The notes beneath the pieces were generated by a model that was not told the origin of the DNA, ran no database searches, and worked only from the letters and a program-made list of their open reading frames with translations. A DNA stretch of 64,000 nt from Hydractinia symbiolongicarpus (Eukaryota > Cnidaria > Hydrozoa > Anthoathecata > Hydractiniidae): positions 3,162,001-3,226,000 of the forward strand of contig NC_079877.1 of the NCBI RefSeq assembly GCF_029227915.1, written 5' to 3'. Positions 1 to 11,684 of this stretch are shown one piece after another (position 1 is the first letter of the stretch; each line of letters begins with the position of its first letter). The position numbers and the translations under genes are program-made.

Positions 1-2082
1 ATAAGTGAGCCAACTGGACTCCAAGAAACAACATTCTTCTTAATTTGACATGATTGCCGAAACTCAGCGATTACACTGGTCGCAGTGGTAGCGCTTCACT
101 TAAAAATTTAGATAAATAAGTCATTCTTTACTCTGTGACGAATCCTAGCCGTTATCGCCCGCTAACGAAATAGCGACAGTTTCAAAAACTACATTTCATT
201 GACTTTCTAACGGTATCAATCCGCTCCAGTTACAACTGTTGCGTCACATATCCGTACCAACTTGTATTTAGCGATATTTTTCTCATACTACTAGGTTGCA
301 TCGCTTTTAACAGTGAAACGATTGACTGTGGGACTTAATTGAACTGATTTTGGACTGTGACCTTATAAATGTGATAAATGAGCCAATTGGTCTCCAAGGA
401 ATAACATTCTTCTTAATTTGACATGATTGCTGGAATTCAACGATTATAATGGGCGCTGTGGTAGCACTTCATTAAAAAAACTTAGATAAATATGTCATAT
501 TTACTGTGGACCAATCCTGGCCGTTAGCACGCGCTGAATAAATAGGAACAGTTTCAAAAACTACATTTCATTGACTTTCTAGCGGTATCAATCCGTTTAA
601 GTTACAACGGTTGCGTCACCTATTCGTACCAACATGTATTTAGCGATATTTTTCGGCTATTACTAGTTGCATTGCTTTTAACAGTGAAACAATTGACTGT
701 GGGACTTAATTGAACTAAATTTGGACTGTCACCTTATAAATGTGACAAATGACACAATTGCACCCCATGAAATAACATTCTTCTTAATTTGACGTGATTC
801 CCGGAACTCAGCGATTGCACTGGGTGCTGTGGTAGCGCTTCATTTAAATAAGAAGAAAAGAAAGTTATTTTTTACTGTGGGACCAATCCTAGCCGTTAGC
901 GCGCGCTGAAGTAATAGCGACAGTTTCAAAATCTACATTTCATTGACATTCTAACGGTATCAATTCGCTTCAGTTACAACGGTTGCGTCACATATTTGAA
1001 CCAACTTGTACTTAGCGATAGTTTTCTGATGTTACTAGGTTGCATCGCTTTTAACAGTGAAACGATTGACTGTGGCACTTAAATGAACTGATTTTGGACT
1101 GTGACCTTATTAATGTGATAAATGAGCCAATTCGACTCCCACAAATAACATTCCTCCTAATTTGACATGATTGCTGTAATTCAACGATTACAATGAGAGC
1201 TGTGGTAGCTCTTCATTTAAAAATTTAAATAAACAAGTCATTTTTTACCGTGGGACCAATCCTAGCCGTTATCGCGTGCTGAAGAAATAGTGACAGTTTT
1301 AAAAACTACATTTCGATGAATTTCTAACGGTGTCAGTCCGTTTGAGTTACAACAGTTGGGTCACATATTCGTACCAACATGTATTTAGGAATATTTTTCT
1401 AATATTACTAGGTTGCATCACTTTTAACAGTGAAACGATTGACTGTGGGACTTAATTGAACTAACTTTGGGCTGTGACCTGATAAATGTGATAAATGAGA
1501 CAATTGGCGTCCAAGAAATAACATTCTTCTTAATTTGACATGATTGCCGCAACTCAGCGATTACACTGGGCACTGTGGTAGCACTTCATTTAAAAATTTA
1601 GATAAAAAAGTCATTCTTTACTGTGGGACCAATCCTAGCCGTTATCGCGCGCTGATGAAACAGCGACAGGTGCAAAATATAAATTTAATTGACTTTCTAA
1701 CGGTGTCAGTCCGTTTGAGTTATAACGGTTGGGTCACATAATCGTACTAACATGTATTTAGCGATATTTCTTTGATATTACTAGGTTGCATCGCTTTTAA
1801 CCGTGAAACAATTGACTGTGGGACTTAATTGAACTAAATTTGGACTGTCACCTTATATATGTGATAAGTGAGCCAACTGGACTCCAAGAAACAACATTCT
1901 TCTTAATTTGACATGATTGCCGAAACTCAGCGATTACACTGGTCGCAGTGGTAGCGCTTCACTTAAAAATTTAGATAAATAAGTCATTCTTTACTCTGTG
2001 ACGAATCCTAGCCGTTATCGCCCGCTAACGAAATAGCGACAGTTTCAAAAACTACATTTCATTGACTTTCTAACGGTATCAA
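1..2082 (+). repeat. Left-end 5-monomer duplication (offset 1,862 bp)
   Basis: Bases 1-220 recur at 1863-2082 essentially unchanged, including private variants such as CTCTGTGACG and CGCCCGCTAACG. Past 220/2082 the two diverge abruptly, so this is the truncated end of a longer duplication whose left part lies outside the window. The monomers between (221-1862) are among the most divergent here. Confidence 0.85.
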
Positions 2083-2771
2083 TTCGCTTCAGTTACAACG
2101 GTTGCGTCACATATTTGAACCAACTTGTACTTAGCGATAGTTTTCTGATGTTACTAGGTGGCATCGCTTTTAACAGTGAAACGATTGACTGTGGCACTTA
2201 AATGAACTGATTTTGGACTGTGACCTTATTAATGTGATAAATGAGCCAATTCGACTCCCACAAATAACATTCCTCCTAATTTGACATGATTGCTGTAATT
2301 CAACGATTACAATGGGAGCTGTGGTAGCTCTTCATTTAAAAATTTAAATAAACAAGTCATTTTTTACCGTGGGACCAATCCTAGCCGTTATCGCGTGCTG
2401 AAGAAATAGTGACAGTTTCAAAAACTACATTTCGATGAATTTCTAACGGTGTCAGTCCGTTTGAGTTACAACAGTTGGGTCACATATTCGTACCAACATG
2501 TATTTAGGAATATTTTTCTAATATTACTAGGTTGCATCACTTTTAACAGTGAAACGATTGACTGTGGGACTTAATTGAACTAACTTTGCGCTGTGACCTG
2601 ATAAATGTGATAAATGAGACAATTGGCGTCCAAGAAATAACATTCTTCTTAATTTGACATGATTGCCGCAACTCAGCGATTACACTGGGCACTGTGGTAG
2701 CACTTCATTTAAAAATTTAGATAAAAAAGTCATTCTTTACTGTGGGACCAATCCTAGCCGTTATCGCGCGC
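950..2771 (+). repeat. Trimer tandem duplication, 1,119 bp (950-1652 with 2069-2771)
   Basis: 950-1652 matches 2069-2771 at an offset of 1,119 bp (3 x 373), with only scattered substitutions. The match starts inside CTAACGGTATCAATTCGC, just where the 1,862-bp match of the preceding block stops. It ends where GCTGATGAAAC in the first copy reads GCTGATCAAAC in the second. The handover of one match to another within a few bases marks a recombination point near 2,070-2,083. Confidence 0.8.
2316..2330 (+). other. Same hairpin with both arms changed (GAGCT-GTGGT-AGCTC)
   Basis: Both arms differ from the common form at the paired position (C:G replaced by A:T), so the stem is still perfect. The same form occurs at 1197-1211, 4163-4177, 7129-7143 and 46724-46738. 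All but the last lie in duplicated left-end blocks and may descend from one event. Confidence 0.75.
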
Positions 2772-3588
2772 TGATCAAACAGCGACAGGTGCAAAAACTA
2801 AATTTCATTGACTTTCTAACCGTGTCAGTCCGTTTGATTTACAACGGTTGGGTCACATATTCGTATTAACATTTCTGATTATGCTAGGTTGCATTGCTTT
2901 TAACAGTGAAACGATTGACTGTGGGACTTAATTAAACTAACTTTGGACTGTGACCTGATAAATGTGACAAATGACACAATTGGACCTAAAGAAATAACAT
3001 TCTTCTAAATTCGACATGATTGCCGCAACTCAACGATTACACTGGACACTGTGGCAGCACTTCATTTAAAGATTTAGATAAAAAGTCATTCTTTACTTTG
3101 GGACCAATCCTAGCCCTTATCGCGCGCTGATGAAACAGCGGCACGTGTCAAAACTGAATTTCATTGACTTTCTAACGGTGTCAGTCCGTTTGAGTTACAA
3201 CGGTTGGGTCACATAATCGATCTAACATGTATTTAGCGATAGCTTTCTGATATTACTAGGTTGCATCACTTTTAACAGTGAAACGATTGACTATGGGACT
3301 TAATTGAATTAACTTTGGATTGTGACCTGATAAAAGTGATAAATGACACAATTGGACCACAAGAAATAGCATTCTTCTTAATTTGACGTGATTGCCGAAA
3401 CTCAGCGATTGCATTGGGCGCTGTGGTAGCGCTTCATTTAAAAATTAAGAAAAGAAAGTCATTTTTTACTGTGGGACCAACCCTAGCCGTTAGCACGCCC
3501 TGAAGAAATAGAGACAGTTTTAAATACTACATTTCACTGACTTTCTACCGGTGTCAGTCCGTTTGAGTTACAACGGTTGGGTCACATA
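2331..3588 (+). repeat. Block A, first copy (partner 4924-6181)
   Basis: About 1,258 bp repeated at an offset of 2,593 bp, roughly 7 monomers less the shared 16-bp deletion. The left edge follows the GAGCT hairpin monomer. The right edge is at GTCACATA, where this copy continues AATCGATC and its partner continues TTCGTACC. The shared 16-bp deletion and a private CACGTGTCAAAACTG variant support common descent. Confidence 0.8.
2868..2877 (+). other. 16-bp internal deletion in one monomer, shared with 5461-5470
   Basis: The usual path from AACATG through TTTAGCGATAC to TTTTCTG is shortened to AACATTTCTG, a loss of 16 bp. The same shortened form appears at 5461-5470. The homologous site near 8,430-8,455 is full length. 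The shared deletion shows that 2.3-3.6 kb and 4.9-6.2 kb descend from one block, whereas the 8.4-kb copy does not carry it. Confidence 0.85.
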
Positions 3589-3754
3589 ATCGATCTAACA
3601 TGTATTTAGCGATAGCTTTCTGATATTACTAGGTTGCATCACTTTTAACAGTGAAACGATTAACTATGGGACTTAATTGAACTAACTTTTGACTGTGACC
3701 TAATAAATCTAATAAATAATACAATTAAAGTCCAAGAAAAAACATTCTTCTTAA

Positions 3755-5461
3755 TTTGCCATGATTGCCGGAACTCAGCGATTGCACTTGGTGCTGTGGT
3801 AGCGCTTCATTAAAAAATTTAAAGAAATAAGTCATTTTTTACCGTGGGACCAATTCTAGCCGTTATCGCGCGCTGAAGAACTACTGACAGTTTCAAGAAC
3901 TACATTTCAATGAATTTCTAACGGTCTCAGTCCGTTTGAAATACAACGGTTGCGTCACATATTCGTCCCCACATGTATTTGGGGAGGTTTACTGATTTTA
4001 CTAGGTTGTAACGCTTTTAACAGTGAAACGATTGACTGTGGCGCTTAATTGAACTGATTTTGGACTGTGACCTTATTAATGTGATAAATGAGCCAATTCG
4101 ACTCCCACAAATAACATTCCTCCTAATTTGACATGATTGCTGTAATTCAACGATTACAATGGGAGCTGTGGTAGCTCTTCATTTAAAAATTTACATAAAT
4201 AAGTCATTCTTTACTGTGGGACCAACCCTAGCCGTTAGCACGCGCTGAAGAAATAGAGACAGTTTTAAATACTACATTTCACTGACTTTCTACCGGTGTC
4301 AGTCCGTTTGAGTTACAACGGTTGGGTCACATATTCGTACCAACATGTATTTAGGAATATTTTTCTAATATTACTAGGTTGCTTCCCTTATAACAGTGAA
4401 ACGATTGACTGTGGGACTTAATTGAACTAACTTTTGACTGTGACCTAATAAATGTGATAAATAAAACAATTAAAGTCCAAGAAAAAACATTCTTCTTAAT
4501 TTGCCATGATTGGCGCAACTCAGCGATTACACTGGGCATTGGGGTAGCACTTCATTTAAAAATTTAGATAAAAAAGTAATTCTTTATTGTGGGACCAATC
4601 CTAGCCGTTATCGCGCGCTGATGAAACGGCGACAGGTGCAAAATATAAATTTAATTGACTTTCTAACGGTGTCAGTCCGTTTGAGTTACAACGGTTGGGT
4701 CACATAATCGTACTAACATGTATTTAGCGATATTTCTTTGATATTACTAGGTTTCATCGCTTTTAACCGTGAAACAATTGACTGTGGGACTTAATTGAAC
4801 TAAATTTGGACTGTCACCTTATATATGTGATAAGTGAGCCAACTGGACTCCAAGAAACAACATTCTTCTTAATTTGACATGATTACCGGAACTCAGCGAT
4901 TACACTGGGTGCGGTGGCAACGCTTCATTTAAAAATTTAAATAAACAAGTCATTTTTTACCGTGGGACCAATCCTAGCCGTTATCGCATGCTGAAGAAAT
5001 AGTGACAGTTTCAAAAACTACATTTCGATGAATTTCTAACGGTGTCAGTCCGTTTGAGTTACAACAGTTGGGTCACATATTCGTACCAACATGTATTTAG
5101 GAATATTTTTCTAATATTACTAGGTTGCATCACTTTTAACAGTGAAACGATTGACTGTGGGACTTAATTGAACTAACTTTGGGCTGTGACCTGATAAATG
5201 TGATAAATGAGACAATTGGCGTCCAAGAAATAACATTCTTCTTAATTTGACATGATTGCCGCAACTCAGCGATTACACTGGGCACTGTGGTAGCACTTCA
5301 TTTAAAAATTTAGATAAAAAAGTCATTCTTTACTGTGGGACCAATCCTAGCCGTTATCGCGCGCTGATCAAACAGCGACAGGTGCAAAAACTAAACTTCA
5401 TTGACTTTCTAACCGTGTCAGTCCGTTTGATTTACAACGGTTGGGTCACATATTCGTATTA
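3755..5461 (+). repeat. Block B, first copy (partner 6721-8427)
   Basis: About 1.7 kb recurring at an offset of 2,966 bp (about 8 monomers). Shared private features include CCCCACATGTATTTGGGGAG near 3,966 and 6,932, and the GAGCT form of the hairpin. The match ends where this copy has the 16-bp deletion at 5461-5470 and the partner does not. Confidence 0.8.
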
Positions 5462-6181
5462 ACATTTCTGATTATGCTAGGTTGCATTGCTTTTAACAGT
5501 GAAACAATTGACTGTGGGACTTAATTAAACTAACTTTGGACTGTGACCTGATAAATGTGACAAATGACACAATTGGACCTAAAGAAATAACATTCTTCTA
5601 AATTCGACATGATTGCCGCAACTCAACGATTACACTGGACACTGTGGCAGCACTTCATTTAAAGATTTAGATAAAAAGTCATTCTTTACTTTGGGACCAA
5701 TCCTAGCCCTTATCGCGCGCTGATGAAACAGCGGCACGTGTCAAAACTGAATTTCATTGACTTTCTAACGGTGTCAGTCCGTTTGAGTTACAACGGTTGG
5801 GTCACATAATCGATCTAACATGTATTTAGCGATAGCTTTCTGATATTACCAGGTTGCATCACTTTTAACAGTGAAACGATTGACTATGGGACTTAATTGA
5901 ATTAACTTTGGATTGTGACCTGATAAAAGTGATAAATGACACAATTGGACCACAAGAAATAGCATTCTTCTTAATTTGACGTGATTGCCGAAACTCAGCG
6001 ATTGCATTGGGCGCTGTGGTAGCGCTTCATTTAAAAATTAAGAAAAGAAAGTCATTTTTTACTGTGGGACCAACCCTAGCCGTTAGCACGCCCTGAAGAA
6101 ATAGAGACAGTTTTAAATACTACATTTCACTGACTTTCTACCGGTGTCAGTCCGTTTGAGTTACAACGGTTGGGTCACATA
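4924..6181 (+). repeat. Block A, second copy (partner 2331-3588)
   Basis: Second copy at +2,593 bp, with a few substitutions (for example TATTACCAGG at 5,845 where the first copy has TATTACTAGG). Its left part, 4924-5461, also belongs to block B. Two duplication events therefore overlap here, and their order can be worked out from shared variants. Confidence 0.8.
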
Positions 6182-6720
6182 TTCGTACCAACATGTATTT
6201 AGGAATATTTTTCTAATATTACTAGGTTGCATCCCTTATAACAGTGAAACGATTGACTGTGGGACTTAATTGAACTAACTTTTGACTGTGACCTAATAAA
6301 TGTAATAAATAATACAATTAAAGTCCAAGAAAAAACATTCTTCTTAATTTGCCATGATTGCCGGAACTCAGCGATTGCACTTGGTGCTGTGGTAGCGCTT
6401 CATTTAAAAATTTAAAGAAATAAGTCATTTTTTACCGTGGGACCAATTCTAGCCGTTATCGCATGCTGAAAAAATAGTGACAGTTTCAAAAACTACATTT
6501 CGATGAATTTCTAACGGTGTCAGTCCGTTTGAGTTACAACAGTTGGGTCACATATTCGTACCAACATGTATTTAGGAATATTTTTCTAATATTACTAGGT
6601 TGCATCACTTTTAACAGTGAAACGATTGACTGTGGGACTTAATTGAACTAACTTTGGGCTGTGACCTGATAAATGTGATAAATGAGACAATTGGCGTCCA
6701 AGAAATAACATTCTTCTTAA

Positions 6721-8427
6721 TTTGACATGATTGCCGGAACTCAGCGATTGCACTTGGTGCTGTGGTAGCGCTTCATTTAAAAATTTAAAGAAATAAGTCA
6801 TTTTTTACCGTGGGACCAATTCTAGCCGTTATCGCGCGCTGAAGAACTACTGACAGTTTCAAGAACTACATTTCAATGAATTTCTAACGGTCTCAGTCCG
6901 TTTGAAATACAACGGTTGCGTCACATATTCGTCCCCACATGTATTTGGGGAGGTTTACTGATTTTACTAGGTTGTAACGCTTTTAACAGTGAAACGATTG
7001 ACTGTGGCGCTTAATTGAACTGATTTTGGACTGTGACCTTATTAATGTGATAAATGAGCCAATTCGACTCCCACAAATAACATTCCTCCTAATTTGACAT
7101 GATTGCTGTAATTCAACGATTACAATGGGAGCTGTGGTAGCTCTTCATTTAAAAATTTACATAAATAAGTCATTCTTTACTGTGGGACCAACCCTAGCCG
7201 TTAGCACGCGCTGAAGAAATAGAGACAGTTTTAAATACTACATTTCACTGACTTTCTACCGGTGTCAGTCCGTTTGAGTTACAACGGTTGGGTCACATAT
7301 TCGTACCAACATGTATTTAGGAATATTTTTCTAATATTACTAGGTTGCTTCCCTTATAACAGTGAAACGATTGACTGTGGGACTTAGTTGAACTAACTTT
7401 TGACTGTGACCTAATAAATGTGATAAATAAAACAATTAAAGTCCAAGAAAAAACATTCTTTTTAATTTGCCATGATTGGCGCAACTCAGCGATTACACTG
7501 GGCACTGTGGTAGCACTTCATTTAAAAATTTAGATAAAAAAGTCATTCTTTACTGTGGGACCAATCCTAGCCGTTATCGCGCGCTGATCAAACAGCGACA
7601 GGTGCAAAATATAAATTTAATTGACTTTCTAACGGTGTCAGTCCGTTTGAGTTACAACGGTTGGGTCACATAATCGTACTAACATGTATTTAGCGATATT
7701 TCTTTGATATTACTAGGTTGCATCGCTTTTAACCGTGAAACAATTGACTGTGGGACTTAATTGAACTAAATTTGGACTGTCACCTTATATATGTGATAAG
7801 TGAGCCAACTGGACTCCAAGAAACAACATTCTTCTTAATTTGACATGATTACCGGAACTCAGCGATTACACTGGGTGCTGTGGCAGCGCTTCATTTAAAA
7901 ATTTAAATAAACAAGTCATTTTTTACCGTGGGACCAATCCTAGCCGTTATCGCGTGCTGAAGAAATAGTGACAGTTTCAAAAACTACATTTCGATGAATT
8001 TCTAACGGTGTCAGTCCGTTTGAGTTACAACAGTTGGGTCACATATTCGTACCAACATGTATTTAGGAATATTTTTCTAATATTACTAGGTTGCATCACT
8101 TTTAACAGTGAAACGATTGACTGTGGGACTTAATTGAACTAACTTTGGGCTGTGACCTGATAAATGTGATAAATGAGACAATTGGCGTCCAAGAAATAAC
8201 ATTCTTCTTAATTTGACATGATTGCCGCAACTCAGCGATTACACTGGGCACTGTGGTAGCACTTCATTTAAAAATTTAGATAAAAAAGTCATTCTTTACT
8301 GTGGGACCAATCCTAGCCGTTATCGCGCGCTGATCAAACAGCGACAGGTGCAAAAACTAAATTTCATTGACTTTCTAACCGTGTCAGTCCGTTTGATTTA
8401 CAACGGTTGGGTCACATATTCGTATTA
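6721..8427 (+). repeat. Block B, second copy (partner 3755-5461)
   Basis: Second copy at +2,966 bp. The monomer just to its left (about 6,460-6,720) is a hybrid: it begins like the TGAAAAAATAGTGACAG monomer near 4,990 and passes into block B near TTTGACATGATTGCCGG. The full-length ACATGTATTTAGCGATAC at its right end could mean it was copied before the deletion arose, or was later converted. Confidence 0.78.
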
Positions 8428-8682
8428 ACATGTATTTAGCGATACTTTTCTGATTATGCTAGGTTGCATTGCTTTTAACAGTGAAACGATTGACTGTGGG
8501 ACTTAATTGAACTAACTTTGGACTGTGACCTGATAAATGTGACAAATGACACAATTGGACCTAAAGAAATAACATTCTTCTAAATTTGACATGATTGCCG
8601 CAACTCAACGATTACACTGGACACTGTGGCAGCACTTCATTTAAAGATTTAGATAAAAAGTCATTCTTTACTTTGGGACCAA

Positions 8683-11600
8683 TCCTAGCCGTTATCGCGC
8701 GCTGATGAAACAGTGACACGTGTCAAAACTGAATTTCATTGACTTTCTAACGGTGTCAGTCCGTTTGAGTTACAACGGTTGGGTCACATACTCGCACTAA
8801 CATGTATTTAGCGATAGCTTTCTGATATTACTAGGTTGCATCACTTTTGACAGTGAAACGATTGACTGTGGGACTTAATTGAATTAACTTTGGATTGTGA
8901 CCTGATAAAAGTGATAAATGACACAATTGGACCACAAGAAATAACATTCTTCTTAATTTGACGTGATTGCCGGAACTCAACCATTGCATTGGGCGCTGTG
9001 GTAGCGCTTTATTTAAAAATTAAGAAAAGAAAGTCATTTTTTACTGTGGGACCAACCCTAGCCGTTAGCACGCGCTGAAGAAATAGAGACAGTTTTAAAT
9101 ACTACATTTCACTGACTTTTTATCGGTGTCAGTCCGTTTGAGGTACAACGGTTGGGTCACATATTCGTACCAACATGTATTTAGGAATATTTTTCTAATA
9201 TTACTAGGTTGCATCCCTTATAACAGTGAAACGATTGACTGTGGGACTTAATTGAACTAACTTTTGACTGTGACCTAATAAATGTGATAAATAAAACAAT
9301 TAAAGTCCAAGAAAAAACATTCTTCTTAATTTGGCATGATTGGCGCAACTCAGCGATTACACTGGGCACTGGGGTAGCACTTCATTTAAAAATTTAGATA
9401 AAAAAGTAATTCTTTATTGTGGGACCAATCCTAGCCGTTATCGCGCGCTGATGAAACAGCGACAGGTGCAAAATATAAATTTCATTGACTTTCTAACGGT
9501 GTCAGTCCGTTTGAGTTACAACGGTTGGGTCACATATTCGTATTAACATGTATTTAGCGATACTTTTCTGATTATGCTAGGTTGCATTGCTTTTAACAGT
9601 GAAACGATTGACTGTGGGACTTAATTGAACTAACTTTGGACTGTGACCTGATAAATGTGACAAATGACACAATTGGACCTAAAGAAATAACATTCTTCTA
9701 AATTTGACATGATTGCCGCAACTCAACGATTACACTGGACACTGTGGGAGCACTTTATTTAAAGATTTAGATAAAAAGTCATTCTTTACTTTGGGACCAA
9801 TCCTAGCCGTTATCGCGCGCTGATGAAACAGCGACACGTGTCAAAACTGAATTTCATTGACTTTCTAACGGTGTCAGTCCGTTTGAGTTACAACGGTTGG
9901 GTCACATAATCGCATAGTCACATAATAACATGTATTTAGCGATAGCTTTCTGATATTACTAGGTTGCATCACTTTTAACAGTGAAACGATTGACTGTGGG
10001 ACTTAATTGAATTAACTTTGGATTGTGACCTGATAAAAGTGATAAATGACACAATTGGACCACAAGAAATAACATTCTTCTTAATTTGACGTGATTGCCG
10101 GAACTCAGCCATTGCATTGGGCGCTGTGGTAGCGCTTCATTTAAAAATTAAGAAAAGAAAGTCATTTTTTACTGTGGGACCAACCCTAGCCGTTAGCACG
10201 CCCTGAAGAAATAGAGACAGTTTTAAATACTACATTTCACTGACTTTCTACCGGTGTCAGTCCGTTTGAGTTACAACGGTTGGGTCACATATTCGTACCA
10301 ACATGTATTTAGGAATATTTTTCTAATATTACTAGGTTGCATCCCTTATAACAGTGAAACGATTGACTGTGGGACTTAATTGAACTAACTTTTGACTGTG
10401 ACCTAATAAATGTGATAAATAAAACAATTAAAGTCCAAGAAAAAACATTCTTCTTAATTTGCCATGATTGGCGCAACTCAGCGATTACACTGGGCACTGG
10501 GGTAGCACTTCATTTAAAAATTTAGATAAAAAAGTAATTCTTTATTGTGGGACCAGTCCTAGCCGTTATCGCGCGCTGATGAAACAGCGACAGGTGCAAA
10601 ATATAAATTTCATTGAATTTCTAACGGTGTCAGTCCGTTTGAGTTACAACGGTTGGGTCACATAATCGTACTAACATGTATTTAGCGATATTTCTTTGAT
10701 ATTACTAGGTTGCATCGCTTTTAACAGTGAAACAATTGACTGTGGGACTTAATTGAACTAACTTTGGGCTGTGACCTGATAAATGTGATAAATGAGACAA
10801 TTGGCGTCCAAGAAATAACATTCTTCTAAATTTGACATGATTGCCGCAACTCAACGATTACACTGGACACTGTGGGAGCACTTTATTTAAAGATTTAGAT
10901 AAAAAGTCATTCTTTACTTTGGGACCAATCCTAGCCGTTATCGCGCGCTGATGAAACAGCGACACGTGTCAAAACTGAATTTCATTGACTTTCTAACGGT
11001 GTCAGTCCGTTTGAGTTACAACGGTTGGGTCACATAATCGCATAGTCACATAATAACATGTATTTAGCGATAGCTTTCTGATATTACTAGGTTGCATTAC
11101 TTTTAACAGTGAAACGATTGACTGTGGGACTTAATTGAATTAACTTTGGATTGTGACCTGATAAAAGTGATAAATGACACAATTGGACCACAAGAAATAA
11201 CATTCTTCTTAATTTGACGTGATTGCCGGAACTCAGCCATTGCATTGGGCGCTGTGGTAGCGCTTCATTTAAAAATTAAGAAAAGAAAGTCATTTTTTAC
11301 TGTGGGACCAACCCTAGCCGTTAGCACGCCCTGAAGAAATAGAGACAGTTTTAAATACTACATTTCACTGACTTTCTACCGGTGTCAGTCCGTTTGAGTT
11401 ACAACGGTTGGGTCACATATTCGTACCAACATGTATTTAGGAATATTTTTCTAATATTACTAGGTTGCATCCCTTATAACAGTGAAACGATTGACTGTGG
11501 GACTTAATTGAACTAACTTTTGACTGTGACCTAATAAATGTGATAAATAAAACAATTAAAGTCCAAGAAAAAACATTCTTCTTAATTTGCCATGATTGGC

Positions 11601-11684
11601 GCAACTCAGCGATTACACTGGGCACTGGGGTAGCACTTCATTTAAAAATTTAGATAAAAAAGTAATTCTTTATTGTGGGACCAG
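8683..11684 (+). repeat. 3,002-bp 8-mer, tandem copy 1
   Basis: Eight monomers immediately followed by a second copy at +3,002 bp. Matching begins right after the AATCC/AGTCC difference at 8682. The unit contains a nested trimer period of 1,128 bp: the same GGAATATTTTTCTAATATTA monomer starts at about 9181, 10309 and 11437. It also has two monomers with a duplicated TCACATAAT, which makes the unit longer than 8 x 373. Confidence 0.93.
9902..9926 (+). repeat. 9-bp direct duplication TCACATAAT inside a monomer
   Basis: TCACATAAT, a 7-bp spacer (CGCATAG) and TCACATAAT again replace the usual single TCACATAATCGCACTAAC, adding about 10 bp. The same event is inherited at 11030-11054, 12904-12928 and 14032-14056. 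Nowhere else in the window do I see it, so it marks the 8.7-14.7 kb block and predates both the trimer and the 3,002-bp duplications. Confidence 0.9.

Noticed and set aside
331-350. CENP-B box-like site in the ATTCGTACCAACATG region
   Set aside because: Only the TTCG, the central A and one G of the nTTCGnnnnAnnCGGGn core agree. The CGGG half is absent, and many monomers change the central A.
3966-3986. CCCCACATGTATTTGGGG as a dyad element
   Set aside because: The arms CCCC and GGGG are separated by 10 bases and occur in only part of one subfamily. Most monomers have CCCCACATGTATTTAGCG or TACCAACATG, so the dyad is not maintained.
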